The notes beneath the pieces were generated by a model. It saw nothing but the letters and a program-made list of their open reading frames with translations, was not told where the DNA came from and did no database searches. A stretch of DNA of 9,745 bases from an uncultured Bacilli bacterium (GTDB taxonomy: Bacteria; Bacillota_I; Bacilli_A; RF39; UBA660): the NCBI GenBank assembly GCA_944351345.1, contig CALVPO010000052.1, positions 1 through 9,745 on the forward strand, written 5' to 3'. This document shows, piece after piece, positions 1-5,704 of the stretch. Position 1 is the first letter of the stretch; each line of letters starts with the position of its first letter. The position numbers were made by a program, and so were the translations under genes.

Positions 1-66
1 ATGCGAAACAACTGGGTCCTTATAAACCTTTTTTTTTTTTTTTTTCTCATTATAATTATCACTCAC
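1..66 (-). CDS. N-terminal fragment of an unknown protein with a Lys-rich start (cut by window edge)
   Basis: A reading frame starts at a GTG (66-64) and runs off the left edge, so only 22 codons are visible. The start is supported by GAGGTG five bases upstream (about 72-77) and by a good promoter at 93-122. The visible peptide is MSDNYNEKKKKKKVYKDPVV followed by Ser-His. It is hydrophilic, with six consecutive Lys and no signal peptide in view. The Lys run is encoded by 17 consecutive A residues (T29-T45 on the plus strand). One added A would bring an in-frame TAA within about three codons, so length changes would switch expression. It does not look like RuvB, the usual gene after ruvA. A basic cytoplasmic tail before a membrane helix is possible but unproven. 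Function is unknown. Confidence 0.6.
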   Translation of the reverse strand, partial: MSDNYNEKKKKKKVYKDPVVSH

Positions 67-92
67 AATATCACCTCTTTATCCTTAATTAA

Positions 93-122
93 ATTATAAC
101 ATGCCAAAGACATTATCTGCAA
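93..122 (-). promoter_or_regulatory. Promoter of the left-edge gene
   Basis: TTGCAG (117-122) and TATAAT (93-98) are separated by 18 bases, and the -10 is extended (TGTTATAAT, 93-101). Transcription would start near 86, about 20 bases before the GTG at 66. It lies just downstream of the ruvA terminator, so the left-edge gene is probably its own transcription unit. Confidence 0.65.
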
Positions 123-180
123 CCTAAAATTTAAAACTCTAAAAAAATTCACAGATTATAAAAACAAAATTTATTAAAAG

Positions 181-206
181 AAAAAAATACATTTTAATAT
201 GTATTT
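181..206 (-). terminator. Rho-independent terminator of ddl-ruvA
   Basis: A perfect 8-bp stem (AAATACAT at 199-206 pairing with ATGTATTT at 185-192, read on the minus strand) has a 6-base loop and a run of seven T ending at 181. It lies 8 bases after the ruvA stop codon. Confidence 0.8.
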
Positions 207-213
207 CCAAAAA

Positions 214-774
214 TTATCTAAGCATTAACTTTAATGCTTCTTTAACCTGTTCTTCTAAAGAATTATTACTATTAACTTTTCCAATAACCCTCTTAACATC
301 AGCTTGTTTATATCCTAAACCTAACAATACCTCAGTAAGTTCAGCACTATAATCTTCTTTAGCAAAAATCCCTGTATTAATACTATTTAATTTACCTTTA
401 AGATCTAAAATCATCTGCTTAGCAACCTTATCACCTATTTTAGGAAATTTTTTAAGATAATTTAGATCCTCATTTTCAATAGCATCGCTAATAGCATCTA
501 TAGTCCCAGTCGCAATAATAGGAAGAGCCATCTTAGGACCTAACCCTTTTACATTTATCAATTTTAAAAATAATTCTTTCTGTTCCCTATCTTTAAAACC
601 ATAAAGAGTATATTCTTCCTCCCTAACACAAGTATAAATAAATATAGTATATTCATTATTTAATTTATAAGAATATGGATTAGGAACATAAATTAAATAT
701 CCAATTCCATTATTATCTAATATTACATAATTACTATCAATCTCTACAACAGTCCCCCTGATATATCCGTACAT
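214..774 (-). CDS. ruvA: Holliday junction branch migration protein RuvA
   Basis: RuvA is the tetrameric DNA-binding subunit that holds a Holliday junction square-planar while RuvB hexamers drive branch migration. The 186 residues show the expected order. An OB-fold domain I starts MYGYIRGTVVEI. Domain II has two helix-hairpin-helix motifs, VKGLGPKMAL (about 74-83) and FPKIGDKVAKQMILDLKGKL (about 109-128). A small domain III (about 143-186, ELTEVLLGLGYKQADV) is the RuvB-contacting region. It is slightly shorter than the usual 195-205 residues, mainly in the linker. The ATG overlaps the stop of the D-Ala ligase gene as TAATG, and AAGGAG in the last ligase codons gives 8-base spacing, so it is probably translationally coupled. 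No ruvB follows: a terminator comes next and then an unrelated-looking start, which is unusual since ruvAB are normally adjacent. Confidence 0.97.
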   Translation of the reverse strand: MYGYIRGTVVEIDSNYVILDNNGIGYLIYVPNPYSYKLNNEYTIFIYTCVREEEYTLYGFKDREQKELFLKLINVKGLGPKMALPIIATGTIDAISDAIENEDLNYLKKFPKIGDKVAKQMILDLKGKLNSINTGIFAKEDYSAELTEVLLGLGYKQADVKRVIGKVNSNNSLEEQVKEALKLMLR

Positions 775-1931
775 TATTTCATCTCCTTAATCGTCCTATT
801 AGTCATCTTTTTTATTATATCATAATCTTCCATAACGCTCATCATTCCTTGTGACCTTACTTCATTTTCAATAGCATCTTTTAACATTATATTAAGAAGT
901 TCTTTATAAGTTATATTTCTAGCTTTCCATAAATGATGGGAAAAACAAAAAGGTATACAATTAACTTCGTTAACATACAACTTATTATGTTTCTTATCAT
1001 ACAAGAAATCAACTCTTGCAGTTCCTCGCATATTTAACATTTTAAATACAGATAAACTATAAAATTCAATATCATGCCTTAACTTATCGTTAAGTTTAGC
1101 AGGCAAAACTCTCTTTATACTAGACTCATCAGTATCTTCATAAACAAATTTATCACTATAAGTTCTAATATCTTTATTAGTAGTAATTTCCTCTATCTCA
1201 CTAGTAATATTTCCATTAGGAGTAAGTAAAACAGAACAATTATATTCAACAGCATCCTCTATCATTTCCTCAATAATAATCTTAGTATCCATCTTAAAAC
1301 TTCTCTCAATAGTAGAATCTATCTCTTCTTTTCTAGTAATAATCTCAATTCCTAAACTACTACCTAAAGTAGCAGGTTTTAATATTAGAGGATAAGAAAG
1401 CTCATCTAATTGCTTAAATAACTCTTCTTTTTTATTACGATAAAATCTTTCACCAAACCATACAAACTTAGTAACTGGTATATCATTAGATTTTAAAATC
1501 TGTTTAACAAAAACTTTATCTTGACTAACAGCAGCTGAAAATATATTACTTCCAACATAAGGAATACCAACTAAATTTAAATAACCTTGAATAGTTCCAT
1601 CTTCCCCATTAGCACCATGCATAATAGGAAATGCTAAATGCAACTGACATACTTCTCTTTTTATAAAACCACTAGTCTGCAAAATATAATGACCGTCTTT
1701 ATTAATCAAATTAACTTTTTTAGTATATCTTTTAAGCAAATCCAAATCTTTATAAGTATCAATAAATCTTAAACACCCACCAGTATACCATTGCCTATCT
1801 TTAGTAACAAAAATAGGTATAACTTCATATCTTTCTTTATCTATATTATCCATAGCTTGAACAGCAGTAATAATAGACATCTCATGTTCTAAACTCTTTC
1901 CACCAAATATTACTCCAACATTTAATTTCAT
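774..1931 (-). CDS. ddl: Divergent D-alanine--D-alanine (or D-Ala--D-X) ligase, ATP-grasp
   Basis: This cytoplasmic ATP-grasp ligase of 385 residues would join D-Ala to a second D-amino or hydroxy acid for the peptidoglycan stem. Family motifs are clear: GGKSLEHEMS (10-19), FPIMHGANGEDGTIQG (101-116), SQDK (136-139), the ATP loop ATLGSSLG (187-194), RGTARVD (302-308) and the Mg-binding NEVN (321-324). The second-substrate site is unusual. The omega-loop motif, normally FYDYxxKY, reads RTYSDKF, placing Phe262 at the DdlB Tyr216 position. The loop normally like PGMTSHSL reads PFCFSHHL, replacing DdlB Gly276 with Phe328 and Ser281 with His333. The Phe resembles the known Leuconostoc-type D-Ala-D-lactate ligases, but specificity cannot be settled here. 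The ATG at 1931 is preferred over a GTG at 1940 because AAGGTGA (1937-1943) is well spaced for it and overlaps the GTG. It is coupled to ruvA. Confidence 0.9.
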   Translation of the reverse strand: MKLNVGVIFGGKSLEHEMSIITAVQAMDNIDKERYEVIPIFVTKDRQWYTGGCLRFIDTYKDLDLLKRYTKKVNLINKDGHYILQTSGFIKREVCQLHLAFPIMHGANGEDGTIQGYLNLVGIPYVGSNIFSAAVSQDKVFVKQILKSNDIPVTKFVWFGERFYRNKKEELFKQLDELSYPLILKPATLGSSLGIEIITRKEEIDSTIERSFKMDTKIIIEEMIEDAVEYNCSVLLTPNGNITSEIEEITTNKDIRTYSDKFVYEDTDESSIKRVLPAKLNDKLRHDIEFYSLSVFKMLNMRGTARVDFLYDKKHNKLYVNEVNCIPFCFSHHLWKARNITYKELLNIMLKDAIENEVRSQGMMSVMEDYDIIKKMTNRTIKEMK

Positions 1932-1952
1932 ACTCTTCACCTTCTTATACCA

Positions 1953-1981
1953 ATTATAATATATTTTTCATACTTTTAAAA
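1953..1981 (-). promoter_or_regulatory. Weak candidate promoter of ddl-ruvA
   Basis: A TATAAT lies at 1953-1958, but the -35 at 17-base spacing is poor (TTTTAA, 1976-1981). A start near 1946 leaves a very short leader just including the ribosome binding site. An alternative is TTGAGC (2009-2014) with TATAAA (1988-1993), at only 15-base spacing. A promoter is needed here because a strong terminator precedes the gene; which one is real is uncertain. Confidence 0.35.
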
Positions 1982-2051
1982 GAAAATTTTATAAATTTGA
2001 CACTAACAGCTCAAATAAATAAACACTATAATGAATATTAGTTATATAAAC

Positions 2052-2084
2052 AAAAATAGAATCCCATAACAAGATTCTATTTTT
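2052..2084 (-). terminator. Terminator of rplU-prp-rpmA, overlapping the rpmA stop
   Basis: A perfect 12-bp stem (2073-2084 with 2052-2063) has a 9-base loop. Its 3' arm ends in the T run ATTTTT followed by G. The 5' arm contains the last codons and TAG stop of rpmA, so the hairpin starts inside the gene. Confidence 0.85.
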
Positions 2085-2367
2085 CAATATAAACACTAAC
2101 TTTAGTCTTATCTTTACCTAAATGCTCATATTTAACATAACCACTAATAGTTGCATATAAAGTATCATCACTACCTCTACCTACATTAGTACCAGGATGA
2201 ATCTTAGTTCCTCTTTGACGATAAATAATAGAACCAGCTGTTACATATTCACCATCAGAAGCTTTAGCTCCTAATCTTCTACCAGCAGAATCTCTACCAT
2301 TATTAGTAGAAGATTGACCTTTTTTATGAGCAAAAAGTTGAATATCAAACTTTAAAAAATCAAACAT
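2077..2367 (-). CDS. rpmA: 50S ribosomal protein L27 with cleavable N-terminal extension
   Basis: L27 reaches the peptidyl transferase centre with its N-terminus. The 96 residues contain the family core AHKKGQSSTNNGRDSAGRRL and GSIIYRQRGTKIHPGTNVG. Before AHKKG is the extension MFDFLKFDIQLF (12 residues), matching the Bacillota type (typically ending LQFFA or LQLFA) that the Prp protease removes after the Phe. It is a few residues longer than the common nine-residue form. The prp gene lies directly upstream, which supports cleavage. The start has AGGAGG (2375-2380) seven bases upstream, overlapping the prp stop region. It is the third gene of the L21 operon and ends within its terminator. Confidence 0.98.
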   Translation of the reverse strand: MFDFLKFDIQLFAHKKGQSSTNNGRDSAGRRLGAKASDGEYVTAGSIIYRQRGTKIHPGTNVGRGSDDTLYATISGYVKYEHLGKDKTKVSVYIEK

Positions 2368-2379
2368 TTCTATTCCTCC

Positions 2380-2682
2380 TTAACTTATTTTTAAATTTTT
2401 AGGATATTGTTCTTCCAAATCTTTAAGGCATCTAAGCATATTTTCTAACAACTTAATTACTATACTATCATTTTCTATAACATTAATAATAAATAAATTA
2501 TCACTTCTTTCAATCTTAATAGACTTACTATTAATAGATAATATAGCATTTACAGAACAAAGAACAGTACTACTAACTGAAGCACATACTATATCTTTAC
2601 CATAACAATCAAAATTAGCATGTCCCTTAAAAATTATTTTATCTAAATTATTATCTAATTTTTTAACATTAATCCTAATCAT
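2380..2682 (-). CDS. prp: Ribosomal-processing cysteine protease Prp
   Basis: Prp removes the N-terminal extension of L27, a step essential in bacteria with extended L27. The 100-residue protein has the family signature with catalytic His21 in KGHANF and Cys33 in GKDIVCASVS, close to the known S. aureus residues His22 and Cys34. Length and position between rplU and rpmA match the conserved Bacillota arrangement (B. subtilis YsxB). I chose the ATG at 2682. A GTG at 2694 is in frame, but it is part of the ribosome binding sequence AGGTGA (2691-2696) that serves this ATG, and the family typically starts near MIxI. That AGGTGA also overlaps the TAG of rplU, suggesting coupled translation. No anomaly is visible. 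Confidence 0.95.
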   Translation of the reverse strand: MIRINVKKLDNNLDKIIFKGHANFDCYGKDIVCASVSSTVLCSVNAILSINSKSIKIERSDNLFIINVIENDSIVIKLLENMLRCLKDLEEQYPKNLKIS

Positions 2683-2694
2683 ATTCAAAGTCAC

Positions 2695-2994
2695 CTATTT
2701 AATTTTAGTAATTTCTACTTTAGTATATGGTTGACGATGACCTTGTCTTTTTCTAGTACTAGTCTTATTTGGTTTATAAGTAAAAATATTAATCTTTTTA
2801 CCCTTACCATTTTTTATAACCTTACCTTCAACACTAGCACCTTTAACAAGAGGATTTCCTACAACACCATTTGCCATAAGAACTTTATCAAAAACAACTT
2901 TTTCCCCTTCTTGAGCATCTAGCTTCTCGATGTAAATAACATCTCCAACAGCAACACTATATTGTTTGCCACCTGTCTCAATAATAGCTTTCAT
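2695..2994 (-). CDS. rplU: 50S ribosomal protein L21
   Basis: L21 is a 23S rRNA-binding protein of the large subunit. The 99 residues match the family along their whole length: MKAIIETGGKQYSVAVGD at the start and the conserved basic region KINIFTYKPNKTSTRKRQGH, followed by the C-terminal YTKVEITKI. The length is typical (about 100). The ATG is preceded by AAGGAGG (3000-3006) with 5-base spacing. It is first in the rplU-prp-rpmA operon, behind a strong promoter and a structured leader likely to mediate feedback control by L21. Confidence 0.98.
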   Translation of the reverse strand: MKAIIETGGKQYSVAVGDVIYIEKLDAQEGEKVVFDKVLMANGVVGNPLVKGASVEGKVIKNGKGKKINIFTYKPNKTSTRKRQGHRQPYTKVEITKIK

Positions 2995-3002
2995 AATTAC
3001 CT

Positions 3003-3104
3003 CCTTAAAATTTTATTTGGATTAAGACTCGCCTTTAAGGTATTGAAAATCAATTTAAAACCTATTCAGTGCGGTTGAGTAAACAACTCGAGGTCCTTAA
3101 AACA
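3003..3104 (-). ncRNA. L21 leader: structured 5' UTR upstream of rplU
   Basis: The transcript upstream of rplU carries CAACCGCACTGAATAGGT, resembling the Bacillota L21 leader, a conserved element thought to bind L21 for autoregulation. Visible pairings include ACCT with AGGT closing a stem that contains the small hairpin GTTG/CAAC (3084-3087 with 3074-3077). A long-range pairing joins TTTAAGG (3095-3101) to CCTTAAA (3034-3040). The same CCTTAAA can instead pair with TTTAAGG at 3003-3009, which contains the start of the rplU ribosome binding site. The family assignment is from memory of the consensus, not from a covariance search. Confidence 0.7.
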
Positions 3105-3110
3105 TATAAA

Positions 3111-3139
3111 ATTCTACCATAAAATATACTTATAGTCAA
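3111..3139 (-). promoter_or_regulatory. Promoter of rplU-prp-rpmA
   Basis: TTGACT (3134-3139) and TAGAAT (3111-3116) have the ideal 17-base spacing. Predicted start is near 3104, at the 5' edge of the L21 leader. The -35 lies right after the T run of the preceding gene's terminator. Confidence 0.8.
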
Positions 3140-3141
3140 AT

Positions 3142-3171
3142 AAAAAAAGAAATTTTCTAAATTATTTCTTT
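3142..3171 (-). terminator. AU-only terminator after the single-pass membrane protein
   Basis: AAAGAAAT (3164-3171) pairs with ATTTCTTT (3146-3153) around a 10-base loop, followed by a seven-T run. The stem has only one G-C pair, so it is weak, but position and T run fit. The 5' arm covers the last codon and the first base of the TAA stop. Confidence 0.45.
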
Positions 3172-3749
3172 CTCATTCCCTCTACTAATTCTTGATCATC
3201 AATTAAATTAGTAGCCTCTTCATAAAAGTCTTCTACATTATTATTAATAATATCACAAATAGTATTTATATCATCACTATCTAAATTAACAGAAGAACTC
3301 GATACATCACAAACTAATTGCCTCTTATCTCCATCATAACTTCCATCAAAAATAACAGTAACCCCATCTAAACTAACCTCACTAGTATAAGTTAAATCAT
3401 TATTTTTAAAATCATAAATAGAACTAATAATATTAGATACTCCATCATAATAATCCATAGTAGTTCCTAAAAGCTGATAATTATATATATCAAAATACAA
3501 AACTTCATAAGTAGAATCATTACCATAATCAATTTGTTCATAATACTCATCCAAATTAATATCAGAAATTTGCTTAGTATATAGATCATCTTCTAAAACA
3601 AAATCATTAGCTAAAAGATAATTTCTTAATCTATCATCAAAAGTCTCTCTAGTTAAAAGCCACATAGCTCCCAATAAAATAACAATTATTATAATAATTA
3701 CTATAATAAGCTTTTTTTTCTTATAAATCATTTCCATATCTATATTCAT
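3162..3749 (-). CDS. Single-pass membrane protein with acidic extracellular domain, unknown function
   Basis: I do not recognise a named family. The 195 residues begin with a short basic segment (YKKKK, 9-13) and one very hydrophobic helix (about 14-32, LIIVIIIIIVILLG). A domain of about 160 residues follows, rich in Asp, Tyr and Ser, with two Cys (147 and 165) that could form a disulfide if exported. Basic residues before the helix predict N-in, C-out topology, a signal-anchor rather than a cleaved signal: there is no lipobox Cys. The ATG follows the stop of the glucosaminidase gene by a few bases (TGATAATATG), so it is co-transcribed and probably coupled to it. A partner or regulator of that wall hydrolase is a guess from position only. 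It ends in a weak terminator. Confidence 0.85.
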   Translation of the reverse strand: MNIDMEMIYKKKKLIIVIIIIIVILLGAMWLLTRETFDDRLRNYLLANDFVLEDDLYTKQISDINLDEYYEQIDYGNDSTYEVLYFDIYNYQLLGTTMDYYDGVSNIISSIYDFKNNDLTYTSEVSLDGVTVIFDGSYDGDKRQLVCDVSSSSVNLDSDDINTICDIINNNVEDFYEEATNLIDDQELVEGMRKK

Positions 3750-3753
3750 ATTA

Positions 3754-4728
3754 TCACTTCCTAGCCTGATTATAAACTAAACTAGCAAATTGTTTAACAG
3801 AAGAAACCCAATCAGAACAATTACTTCCTGTACCACAATAAGTACCAACAATATCTTCTATAGAAGTACCATGATAATGGTTACCATCCTCTTTTAAATA
3901 CTCATTTCCCAATAGATCAGCATGGTAGTCAATAAAATCTTTCTTAGACTTAAATTTTTTATAACTCCCATGACCTAAACATTTAGGACTTCCCTTCACA
4001 CCACCAAAATTGTTACAATCCTGACTAATAGGTGAACTAAGTATTCCACTCTCATGTGCCTCTACTCCAATTAGAAAAAATACATTAACTTTATACTTTT
4101 GTTCAGCCTCAAACAAAAATGCAGAATATGGAGCAAACTTTTTTAATTGCTTAGTATTATTCAAAGCCTTCTTTAAATCACTAGAAGAGGCTAAACCACT
4201 AGTCTTAGATAAATCATCCCAATCTAAAGTAATATCCCCACTAGCAGTACTACCAGAATCGCTAACTCCTTCTGATATAATTGTCTTAAGTTTTTTAGAA
4301 GTCTCTTTCTTTTCTTTTACTTTATTATTTAGTTTAGCTAACTCTTCTTCACGCTCTTTTGCTCTCTTTTCTTCTTGATCCTTCAAAATCTTCTGAACAT
4401 CACCAACACTCTTTTCATTTACATATGCCCAACAAGATTCACTATCATCAACAGCAACACCCAAAGCACTAAAAAGACCATAAATAGTAGCAGGAATTAA
4501 AAATAAAACCATAGTATAAATAACTCTTCTAAGAACAATACTTAGTATTTTCTTACTATCATCACCAAAACTAATAACTCCTTTGACAAAATCAACAGTA
4601 AGCATAACAATTAACCCTATAGGTATTAAAATAAACACTATCTTAAGTAACTCCCTAATAAAAAATAATATACCTAACATAGTAAGACAAGCATCATTTA
4701 CCTCTGCAAAATAAATCAAATAAATCAC
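3754..4728 (-). CDS. Two-helix membrane protein fused to a GH73-like N-acetylglucosaminidase domain
   Basis: The 324 residues have three parts. The N-terminus has two hydrophobic helices (about 17-46 and 62-88) joined by a basic loop (FVKGVISFGDDSKKILSIVLRR), with Cys14 and Cys99 outside them. It resembles the small two-helix, TrbC/VirB2-like membrane proteins common in uncultured gut Bacillota. A charged coiled-coil-like stretch (about 110-150) and a Ser/Gly/Thr linker follow. Residues about 190-324 look like a glucosaminidase domain: VEAHESG with likely catalytic Glu226 (compare LESGWG in the family), NNFGGVKG (239-246) and a C-terminal DWVSSVKQF. Four more Cys (238, 250, 298, 304) could form disulfides. 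The basic loop predicts both ends outside, placing the enzyme at the wall to cut GlcNAc-MurNAc glycan. The start is GTG at 4728, but a TTG at 4719 sits better behind GGTGA. It is first in an operon with the gene ending at 3162. Confidence 0.85.
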   Translation of the reverse strand: MIYLIYFAEVNDACLTMLGILFFIRELLKIVFILIPIGLIVMLTVDFVKGVISFGDDSKKILSIVLRRVIYTMVLFLIPATIYGLFSALGVAVDDSESCWAYVNEKSVGDVQKILKDQEEKRAKEREEELAKLNNKVKEKKETSKKLKTIISEGVSDSGSTASGDITLDWDDLSKTSGLASSSDLKKALNNTKQLKKFAPYSAFLFEAEQKYKVNVFFLIGVEAHESGILSSPISQDCNNFGGVKGSPKCLGHGSYKKFKSKKDFIDYHADLLGNEYLKEDGNHYHGTSIEDIVGTYCGTGSNCSDWVSSVKQFASLVYNQARK

Positions 4729-4768
4729 CCACTACTCTAAAAATTAAAAACAAAATTTAACTAAAGTA

Positions 4769-4797
4769 ATTATATCATGTAATTAATTTATTTGCAA
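4769..4797 (-). promoter_or_regulatory. Promoter of the glucosaminidase operon
   Basis: TTGCAA (4792-4797) and TATAAT (4769-4774) have 17-base spacing, with an extended -10 (TGATATAAT, 4769-4777). Predicted start is near 4762, leaving a leader of about 34 bases. The -35 abuts the T run of the C39 peptidase terminator. Confidence 0.75.
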
Positions 4798-4798
4798 G

Positions 4799-4823
4799 AA
4801 AAAAGCACTTCCTAAAAAGTACT
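4799..4823 (-). terminator. Terminator of the C39 peptidase gene, with the stop codon in its loop
   Basis: AGTACTT (4817-4823) pairs with AAGTGCT (4804-4810), with one G-U pair, around a 6-base loop, followed by T residues to 4799. The TAG stop of the peptidase lies in the loop and the 5' arm encodes its last residues. Confidence 0.75.
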
Positions 4824-5612
4824 AAAAGACCATAAATTCTTAATTTGATCACTTATTTCTTCATAACTCCATAATTTCTTACTTCTATCCTTGCTATTTG
4901 AATCATTAATAATAAATTTTCCATTTTTAACTCCTGTAATAACAATAATATGTCCAGTCATTGTAAAATCTCCTGGACCCATACTACAAATAATGGGATG
5001 ATTTTGCTCAAGTTCATCAAGCATTAATTCATAAGATAATGCTATCTCTCTTCCAACAATTCCATATTTCTTAATTCCTTCTGTAAAAAAACTCCAACTA
5101 GTACCATCTTGATAATATCCATTATTATAAGCATCTAAGGAAACAATATAGGGAGTAATATCATTTCTTCCAGTCAAACCAGCTATTACCATCGAAACAG
5201 CAGTTGGACCACACCCATTAATAGCAATCACATCATCTCCATAAATACCATATCCCCATCTCTTATCATATTGTAAAAGTAATGGATATACTCCTTTATC
5301 TACTTTACCTATATTATCAGAAAATACTTTCCCCTTATACTTAGTATACCCACTAACATAATCTAACATATCACTGTTTCTAGCTAACATCATTAACAAT
5401 ATATCAGGATAACTATCCTTACTATCCATAATAGCAGCTACCTTACTATCAGAAGAAGCCCAAGAATATAAAACATCTAAATAATTATCACTATTAACAT
5501 AATTATCTATATCATAAGAATACCCATTACTAATAATCTCTTTATTATAATCATATTGAATATAAACATAAACAAAAATAATAACAAACATTAAAACTAA
5601 TATTTTCTTCAT
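4812..5612 (-). CDS. Membrane-anchored or secreted C39-family (bacteriocin-type leader peptidase-like) cysteine peptidase
   Basis: This papain-like cysteine peptidase of the C39-like group (Peptidase_C39_2 type) has 266 residues. An N-terminal hydrophobic segment (4-19, after MKK) acts as signal peptide or anchor, so the enzyme works outside the membrane. A region of about 80 unassigned residues precedes the catalytic domain. That domain starts at YPLLLQYDKRWG (109-120), carries Cys134 in INGCGPTAVSM, His221 in MTGHIIVITG and Asp237 in FIINDSN, a complete triad. The usual substrates of secreted C39-like proteins are wall peptides or proteins, but none is known for most of them. No ABC-transporter domain is attached, so it is not a bacteriocin exporter. 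The ATG at 5612 has GGAGG (5619-5623) six bases upstream. A TTG at 5633 lies inside the preceding hairpin and is unlikely. It lies downstream of the VanRS-like genes with its own promoter and terminator. Confidence 0.9.
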   Translation of the reverse strand: MKKILVLMFVIIFVYVYIQYDYNKEIISNGYSYDIDNYVNSDNYLDVLYSWASSDSKVAAIMDSKDSYPDILLMMLARNSDMLDYVSGYTKYKGKVFSDNIGKVDKGVYPLLLQYDKRWGYGIYGDDVIAINGCGPTAVSMVIAGLTGRNDITPYIVSLDAYNNGYYQDGTSWSFFTEGIKKYGIVGREIALSYELMLDELEQNHPIICSMGPGDFTMTGHIIVITGVKNGKFIINDSNSKDRSKKLWSYEEISDQIKNLWSFSTF

Positions 5613-5623
5613 ATCAAACCTCC

Positions 5624-5685
5624 AAAAAAGCAATCATTCCAATCAATACAAACACATTATATCAATAAAAAACGATTGCTTTTTT
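5624..5685 (-). terminator. Long-loop hairpin between vanS-like and C39 genes
   Basis: AAAAAAGCAATC (5674-5685) and GATTGCTTTTTT (5624-5635) are perfectly complementary over 12 bases around a 38-base loop. On the minus-strand transcript this gives a stem followed directly by GGAGG of the next gene. It may terminate read-through from vanS-like transcription. The loop is long for a terminator and contains a promoter -10. GCAATC could also pair partly with GATTG in the loop. Confidence 0.55.
5656..5664 (-). promoter_or_regulatory. Extended -10 promoter of the C39 peptidase gene
   Basis: TGATATAAT (5656-5664) gives a full extended -10. No good -35 is present at 16-18 bases, which suits an activator-dependent or extended -10 promoter. 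Start is near 5649, giving a leader of about 37 bases. The element sits between the two arms of the long-loop hairpin. Confidence 0.6.
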
Positions 5686-5704
5686 AACTTATTCTTATAA
5701 AAAT

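Noticed and set aside
1997..2032. Plus-strand TTGACA (1997-2002) with TATAAT (2027-2032)
   Set aside because: The spacing is 24 bases, too long for a promoter, and no plus-strand gene follows.
2731..2922. Plus-strand ORF of 63 codons
   Set aside because: It is the shadow of rplU on the other strand, has no ribosome binding site, and the rplU reading is certain.
3754..3756. Alternative genetic code with TGA as Trp
   Set aside because: All genes read full length with TGG for Trp, and no conserved domain is interrupted by TGA. TGA scarcity alone is not evidence of recoding.
4812..5612. Bacteriocin exporter or leader peptidase system
   Set aside because: The protein has only a C39-like catalytic domain with an N-terminal anchor, and no ABC-transporter domain. 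No small peptide with a double-glycine leader was seen nearby.
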